DNA of 64,000 bases from Aurelia coerulea. Its lineage: Eukaryota; Cnidaria; Scyphozoa; Semaeostomeae; Ulmaridae. The stretch's first letter is position 1. Each line of letters begins with the position of its first letter. Below the pieces are notes generated by a model, which saw only the letters and a list, made by a program, of their open reading frames with translations, searched no databases and was not told where the DNA came from. The translations under genes were made by a program, and so were the position numbers. Location: the NCBI GenBank assembly GCA_039566865.1, contig CM076959.1, positions 7,361,501-7,425,500 of the forward strand, in the 5' to 3' direction. This document shows, in pieces, positions 57,400-64,000 of this stretch.

Positions 57400-60300
57400 A
57401 TGCCTGGAGCAAATTGTGCGATTTTTAACTGTGGAGTCTGTAGAACAGCAAAATATAAAGGGATATCGATCATCAAAGTGCCAGCTGCCGTTGATGAGGC
57501 CTCCAAGAAGTGGAGAAGTGACATTCTTAATGTGATTACAAGGGGCAGAGTTGTTGATGCAAACCTTAAAAAACAAATCGACGAGGATCGTGTTTACATT
57601 TGCGAGAGACACTTCAGCACAGACAAATTTTATCATTGTAAGTATCTTAAAATATTTGAACCCCAATTAAACAATGTTTAGGTTGCATATTGTTATGAAT
57701 TTCCTATATTTACAGATACTCCTGTGAGCTAGGCGAGGCCTTTTCAAGGATGAACAGATGTGGCAACAGGCCATTCAAGTTCACGTACAGTAAGGCCCCC
57801 CACATTTAAGAAACCACTTTTTCACACCTAAGCCTAAAATTTTTCTTATATCTATCATGCTTTTGATTTCTCAAGCTGAAAATTCCTAATTTGTTACAAT
57901 AGAATGGGGCTATTTATAGACATATCAGCCATATGTGTATGTTATCCATGATTGCCAAGACCCAGTTAAAATTTAGGCTTAAATCTGTCAAATCTAGGAT
58001 ATCGTGGTAGCAATTTCTTATAAACCAAACCCTGCATGAAGTGGAATCCTGGGAGAGCAATGCTCACAGGCCATCAAACCAGGACCTAATACTGTCCATT
58101 GAATTACAAGAAACTTTATTTTTGGTTGTAAATGGTGAATCTCAAGAGTTTCTTGTGAATTTGGGGGGGGGGGGGTGGCTTATTATTTCTCAGTAGCCTA
58201 AAAGTTTCTTTATTAGGTGGTTCGTTACTGTATAATGCTGAAACCAAGTTTTTGCATAAGACACCTCTTCAAAAGAAACTGTGCTAGCCCCGTCAAGAGA
58301 TTTGACAAAACTTTTTATATGAAGCAATTAGAGGTTAGAGTTGAAATACTTCATGGTTTTCCTGGTGAAAGGGTTTTAAACAGAAAGGTTAATATGTTAC
58401 CAGCTCAAAAAGCTGTATGTTTTCTTTATGAATTGATCATTTATTGTAATTTCTGGTTTTGAAAATTTTCTGGAATGAAGTTTGTTGAATTGTCTGCTTT
58501 TGTTATGTAAGATTGTTGAGGATACCGAGGACTGCCCCTTTTGTCTGAACCTTTTGTTATGCTGGTAAAGTTCAAAGCAGATCAACACACTGGGAAACCT
58601 ATTACCATGCGCGAGAATTTCTTTGTTTCTTTGCGAATTCTTGCTTGGATTGTGGCCGGATTATCCGTCCACATTTTTACCACAAAACCAAACATGCCCT
58701 CTGCGCATGGTCACAGGTTTCCTTTTTGGGGGATAACTGTTGCTTTGAACTTTGAGGATTCGTATCCCCAACAAAAGAAGTAAGAAACTTTACTACAAAC
58801 TTCAGAGCCAGATATCTTAGAACAAAATTACTGTGGTACCAAGGAGTTAAAAATTGATTTATATTTTTGTTTCACGCAGATGAAACTCGAAAAACGCTCA
58901 AAGAAGGTGCAATTCCAAATCTCATGCTACCAAAGAAAAGCATCTCCAATCCACATACCAGCACTGACAGATCAAATGATCAAATTGCAAAGAGGGATAT
59001 TGCAAAAGTTGCAGAATCCTTGAAACCGTCAAGTTCATGCTACAAATATTTTCCTGAATTTATAAAAAGGACCAAAGCATTGCAACTTGGTGTCAGCATC
59101 AAGGGATCAGAAAATGCATGCCAAATTGTGAAACATGACAGTACACATGCCATACCAGAATATGAAATCATTGTGGATAGTAGTTTGAATTATTCTATTC
59201 GAGCCTTTTGCTGGCTATTGCCCAATGATAACATTCTTATAAAGAGTCATGAAGGAAGCATGCAAAATGTCACTCTTTCAAAACTTGTGAAGGAAATTGA
59301 TGGCAGTGCTTTCTGTCCTGGCCTTAGTTTGAAATCAAATTTAAAATGTTCCAACAGTGATGTAAAGGTGCATGTGATTCAAAAGCTGCCTCTTGCACAT
59401 ACACAGCATACCAAGCCACTGTCACAAGATGGATATCTGCGTGCTACTGGGTGCCATGTTTTAATGGATAATAATTCCACAACTCCCTGTACAGAGTGTA
59501 AATCAAAAGAGCAGTACCAGTTGAAACAAGATAACAGGAAGGAAAAGATCCAATACACTCCTGCAAAATTGAAAGCACCATTGTCTGCAACCCATCCAGA
59601 GCGTGTAAAATTAGCACTGCAGCAAAATCGTTTGCAATGCAAGCAACTGCAAATTCAAGTGCAAGAAATGAAGCGTGAAATCGACAATGCTGCAAAACCT
59701 GTTGGCCAAGAACTTGGTGGTGACTTAGTAAAACTGTTCAGTGGCTGTAATCAAAGGAAAATCCCACCATTTATGCAATTTTTCTGGGAGGAGCAACAGA
59801 AATATCTTCAGCAGTCAAGCACACAAGTGCGCTATCATCCAATGATAATCAAGTTTTGCCTTGCAATTGCTGCCAAATCTGCATCAGCTTACAATGAGAT
59901 GCGCCTTAATGAGAAAGAGGGGACAGGCATTTTGGTTCTCCCAAGTCTTCGTACACTCCGTGACTATCGGAATCATATAAGACCAAAAAGAGGCACCAAT
60001 GATCAAGTAGTTGCTGATCTACAAAAGAAAACAGCTTCCTTCACACCCCAAGAAAGATACATTGTCATCAGTTTTGATGAGATGAAAATTCAAGAAGACT
60101 TGGTCTGGGACAAACATTCAGGTGAATTAATTGGCTTTGTGGATCTCGGTGATGTTGAAGTAAATTATGGAACACTCTCCAAATCACAAGAGCTTGCCAA
60201 TCATGTCCTAGTATTTCTCATCAAAAGCATCGTGAATCCATTGTCTTACAGTTTTGCTACATTTGCTACAACTGGTGCCACTGCTTTTCAGCTTTTCCCA

Positions 60301-61323
60301 CTATTTTGGAGGTCAGTTGCAATACTGGAAGGAACATGTTCTCTTCACGTAGTTGCAGCTGTTGGAGATGGTGCTTCATCAAATCGATCTTTTTTCAAGA
60401 TGCATAAAGGAATGGATGCTCAAACTGGCAAAGATGTGGTCTATCGATCTGTCAACCTGTTTGCTCCAGATAGGTTTGTCTTCTTTTTCTCAGATGCACC
60501 GCATCTTATGAAAACCGGCCGAAATAATCTAGCCAAGTCAAAGTGTGGCAATGCATCTCGTTTGTTGTGGAACAATGGTTGCTACCTGCTCTGGAGTCAT
60601 ATAAACCAGATCTATGAGGAAGATATTGAATTTGGATTGAAATTGCTGCCAAAAATCACTGGTGATCATGTAAAGTTAACACCATATTCTGCAATGCGTG
60701 TTCGTCTTGCAGTACAAATTTCGAGTGCAAGCATGGCTAAGATACTGAAGGAATATGGCCCAGAAGAAGCAAAGGGCACTTCAGATTTCTGCCAAATGAT
60801 GGATATGTTTTTTGACTGCATGAACGTCAGAAACACTGTAGAATATAAACACAAGCAAAAATCGTTCATGGCACCATACGAGTCAACACAAGACCACAGA
60901 TTTGTGTGGCTTGAAGATGTATTTCTAAAGTTCTTTCAGGATTGGCAGAAATCAATTGAGGAGAGAAAGGGCAGCTTTACTAAAGCAAGCAAGCAAGCCA
61001 TGTTCCTTTCCCTACAAACCTACCAAGGGTTGCAGATCACTACATACTCAATGATCGAGGCTGTAAAATTTCTTTTGAATGCTGGAGTGAAGTATGTACT
61101 GACAGAGCGCTTTTGCCAAGATGACTTAGAGAACTATTTTGGCAAGCAAAGAGCTATAGGCTGCCGCAGAGATAACCCAAACCTTTGCAGCGTTGGGTAC
61201 AATGATAACATCATTAAGTCACAATTCAATGTCGTTCCAATATCTGGAAACTGTAGGTCAAAGGGAGCAAAATGGAATTCAATTTCAGGAGAGCCATTGC
61301 CAAAGCGTAAGAAATCCGACTGA
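57400..61323 (+). CDS. THAP-domain P-element-type transposase, two exons, 893 aa
   Basis: Exon 57400-57637 (donor GTAAGT) joins exon 58880-61323 (acceptor TTTCACGCAG) in frame. Residues 1-95 form a THAP zinc finger: Cys6, Cys11, Trp38, Cys68, His71, and the closing GAIPNLMLP that follows the splice. A coiled coil lies around 315-355. The RNase-H core follows: IVISFDEMKI (Asp479), VAAVGDGASSN (Asp576) and RFCQDDLENYFGKQR (Glu830), matching the D-D-E set of Drosophila P transposase and THAP9. No stop or frameshift is seen in 2,682 coding bases. Cut-and-paste DNA transposition by this family uses GTP in Drosophila. It could be an active element or a domesticated gene. Terminal repeats were not found; the 1.2-kb intron is non-coding. 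Confidence 0.9.
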
Positions 61324-61329
61324 AAGACA

Positions 61330-61860
61330 ACAGTTTCTACGACATACCACAATACAATGTAATCCTGAATGCATGGACACATTTTAAAGATACCATTTGT
61401 AAGAAACTACAGGCCAGTATTAAACATTTATCAATTATTCAAAACTTAGCAATAAATGTCACAGTGAGTGGGCACAATTTGGGGGTCATGAGGAAATAGG
61501 ATTTAGTAAACATGATGACTTAATAAGAACTATCAGTCCCAAATAGTCAGAAAGGGCTCAGAATCAACCTTCCTCATGTAAAAATAAGATCAAGATTTTA
61601 TTTTGCATTTTGAAATCCTCTTGAGACTGTCTTAGCAAGTATGAAATATTTGGCAAGCATAGATTTATTCAGCTTTCAGAATATGTGAACAAAACTGAAA
61701 TTCTAACTTTTCCTCTACTTCTGCCTAATGTGCCCACTGTGCATGTACTAGGGTTAAAAATCGAAGGAACTTTGCATAGAATTGCATGAAACTCTTGGTA
61801 GCAAAACGTGCAAGATTCAGGAAAAATTTCCCCAGGCCTATAAGTTATTTTTTTAAATTG
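61330..61860. other. 3' flank of the transposase gene, nothing coding
   Basis: Contains AAGAAACT near 61402. No polyadenylation signal could be assigned with confidence. Confidence 0.4.
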
Positions 61861-61867
61861 TGCACCT

Positions 61868-61948
61868 AAAGTCCGTCTCAAATTAGATGTCACTTGGGAA
61901 CAACACTTCTACTGTATTTGTTATTATCAGGGGACATCTAACTTGAGA
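61868..61948. repeat. Small hairpin repeat
   Basis: AGTCCGTCTCAAATTAGATGTC and GACATCTAACTTGAGATC are inverted and about 40 bp apart. Possibly a tiny MITE. Confidence 0.55.
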
Positions 61949-62225
61949 TCAACAAGAGTTGAAATAGATTTTTATTGGTTTTCTGTGAATGATATGCACT
62001 TCTTTATACAGGTAATTAGCTTGTAAGAAACTGATACTAAAGGATGGCAACGCATCTAAGAAACTCAGAACAGAGTTTGAAAAATTCTAGAGATATTTTT
62101 TCTCAACTCTAGTGTTTTAGGTTTTACATGCAATGCAACACATTTTCTTCCCAGCTCATGCTTTGCATCATGATTACGTGGCATGGAGACAATGCCTGTA
62201 ATTCATGCATCAAAAACATTAAGAA

Positions 62226-62362
62226 ATAAATTGACAAGCCTTTAATTACTAAACAGCTGAAATTTCAGATGAAATTAAGACAATTATAGTGCAAATCCAA
62301 GATTAATGTCGTCTGAAATTTCAGCTTTTTACTAAGTAAAGGCTTCTCAATTTGTTTATGTT
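62226..62362. repeat. Hairpin MITE
   Basis: AAATTGACAAGCCTTTAATTACT..CAGCTGAAATTTCAGA and its inverse TCTGAAATTTCAGCT..AGTAAAGGCTTCTCAATTT surround about 45 bp. Non-coding. Confidence 0.7.
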
Positions 62363-62421
62363 TTGTGTGCATGAATTTCAACCTTTTTTCTAACACTGCT
62401 GCAGATATAATATACTGTATA

Positions 62422-62592
62422 CAGGTACGTACATAGGAAGCATCTCAAACTTGGAAGGGGCACGGCACTTCAAGAGCACTTTTTTCATTAAGCTAAGGGG
62501 CACTTCCTGAAAATGAAAGGGACACCTCTTTGTTTATTGCAAAATCTTGGGGGTGGGCACGTGCCCCAGTGCCCCTGGTTCCTATGTCTCTG
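62422..62592. mobile_element. Possible hAT-like MITE, decayed
   Basis: Starts CAGGTACGTACATAGGAAGC and ends GGTTCCTATGTCTCTG, roughly inverted, with internal GGGGCAC / GTGCCCC pairs. The target duplication is not clean (ACTGTATA vs GGTATATC), so the call is tentative. Confidence 0.45.
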
Positions 62593-62939
62593 GGTATATC
62601 CTGATGCAAAGCAAGAGTTTTAGGAAGGAAACATGTTGTATTGCATGCATGAAAGATGTGTAGTGTATATGAACAACCAAAGTTTTCAATGGACTCAGTC
62701 TTTTCGATCACACTGTATTTAAATCTACAGTAAGAGCCTGCAAAATAGAAACCAGTTTTTCAAAACAGCCTGTTTAGTTTCTTAAGAAACCTTCCTAAAA
62801 TCCACCTAGAAGTTTCTTATATGAGAGCATCATTTCTAAAAAACTAGCCTGCAGTTAGTGGAACTTTCCATTTTGAGGGTTCTTACAGTAATACAAACTT
62901 CTTTGCATTGCAAAAGTTTCTAAACAACTGAAAATTAAC

Positions 62940-63977
62940 TTAGTGTCCCATATCTGTACTTGAACTAGCCTTTTTTATCTCAGTTCTCAATGAACGTTTC
63001 TTGGTGGATTTTTTGTTTGCTTTGTGTTTTTCCTTTATCTCTTTTGCTAATGAATGTGAACGAACACGTATATACAGATGAATGACATGTTCAAAAAGGT
63101 TCTTTGCTATTTCTTTGTCAACATTCATTTCAGCACTTGAAACGAGAAACCTAGCATTTGATCGTACTAGTGGATCCTTCATGGTGATCTCAACAATTTC
63201 ATCAGCATTTATGTGTCTGATGTTAGTTCCAGAGGAACGACAAAAAATTATATCTGCTTGTTTCAGCAACTGAAGGGCTTGCGGGTTGACTTTCCAAAGT
63301 CCTCCTCTATTCTTTATGTCTACCAGTGTCTGCAAAGAATCTGTTTTGACAGCCTTCAAAATGCTGAGCTTTTGTTGGTTTAAATGCATGTTGCAGTCCT
63401 TTTTATTTCTAATTTTGAAATATATCTTTCTGAAGCAGTATCCAGCAACATATTCCAATGCATCAATTTCTCACTTTGAGAACTGCTTGCCTTCAACTGT
63501 TAAGCTTGCTTCTGTTTTTTTGTCTACTGTGAGTTCAGATAATTCACAGAGACAAAAGGTTATAACTTCTGTGAGCAAAAGAGTTGTTTCCTGTTGATTC
63601 AAGGTCCCCAGTAAACCAATGCTTCCAGAGGCAAGTACTTGATAGGAAGTTGAAAAAAATTTCTCTGCATTGCCATTAAATTTATCAATGGCAAGTGACA
63701 GCTTGCTTCTCAGCTCTATGCATTTTTCAATAGAAATTTCAAAGGACTTATAATGGGATCTGTATTCCTCTGGAAAGCAATGATCATCTGACAATTTTCT
63801 GGCTGCTGTTTTGCACAACGCCTTCAGTTTCAAAGGATGAATCTTTGAAACAACAGGCTCAGCTCGCTGTTTTTTTTCTTCTTCCTTGTGCTTATTTTCA
63901 CAGTGACGAGTAAGACCACGCTTTGTCTTGTAGATTTTGTTGCATTTGGGGCATTGTAACTGTTCATTCACTGTTGC
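62940..63977 (-). pseudogene. C2H2 zinc-finger protein of a transposon-associated family, one internal stop
   Basis: The minus-strand exon starts after a T-rich acceptor (..TTATTATTCCTCAG) at 63977. It opens with a finger CPKCNKIYKTKRGLTRHCENKH. A helical region follows, then, after a single in-frame TGA at 63471-63473, LEYVAGYCFRKIYFKIRNKK, LQTLVDIKNRGGLWKVN and a basic tail KKSTKKRSLRTEIKKASSS. Both sides of the TGA keep the same frame (about 345 codons). The pattern recurs in anthozoan repeat-encoded proteins (memory-based). Earlier exons lie beyond the window. It converges on the P-element gene; shared membership in one element is possible but unproven. Confidence 0.6.
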
Positions 63978-64000
63978 CTGAGGAATAATAAAAACCAAAT

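Overview
This is eukaryotic, animal-type DNA. It is AT-rich, has introns with GT..AG borders, and its few coding islands lie in a sea of mobile-element debris. The mixture points to a cnidarian, most likely an anthozoan (inference from family content, not a species call): a stand-alone P2X7-type cytosolic domain protein, a THAP/P-element transposase, CR1-like LINEs with an esterase first ORF, a Penelope-like RT, a BEL/Pao gag, a MULE transposase, Ulp1 and OTU proteases linked to zinc-finger fragments, and many foldback MITEs. I see no rRNA, tRNA or CRISPR.

Layout. 1-6.6 kb: a possible Penelope-type terminal region with a hammerhead-like core, a long (AT)n/(GA)n microsatellite, a SAP-domain gene with a broken 5' half (about 1.5-3.5 kb) and a LINE 3' end. 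7.3-11.5 kb: a broken BEL/Pao gag, then a minus-strand transposase-like pseudogene split by a 1,150-bp foldback element with a perfect 10-bp target-site duplication (TSD). 12.3-18.1 kb: a LINE 3' end, the three-exon P2X7-domain gene (13947-15523), a repeat present with and without a mariner-type insertion, and further MITEs. 19.2-21.7 kb: nested foldback repeats. 23.2-28.4 kb: a minus-strand CR1-like LINE with an internal RT deletion, split by a 2,294-bp palindromic element whose ends begin with CACAGTG (the RSS heptamer) and which has a 5-bp TSD.

30-36.5 kb: an RT fragment, a piggyBac-like MITE, an intact Ulp1-like protease ORF, zinc-finger exons and an OTU fragment. 37-45 kb: foldback repeats, a Penelope-like RT relic, a MULE-type MITE, a Pif1 helicase relic, a second copy of the transposase-like family and a LINE 3' end. 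45-55 kb: hairpin arrays, a mariner-type foldback, a broken MULE transposase and a fragment resembling DUF6589 proteins, then a gene-poor stretch. 55.7-64 kb: a hAT-type element carrying a nested copy of the 9.6-kb foldback element, an apparently intact two-exon THAP/P-element transposase (893 aa), small MITEs, and a minus-strand C2H2 gene with one internal stop.

The window is best read as a layered transposon graveyard. Insertion order can be read directly from TSDs and interrupted genes. The intact coding units are the P2X7-domain gene, the P-element transposase and the Ulp1-like ORF. The most unusual item is the palindromic element with RSS-heptamer ends, whose two ends differ by 10 bp in the spacing of an A-rich box.
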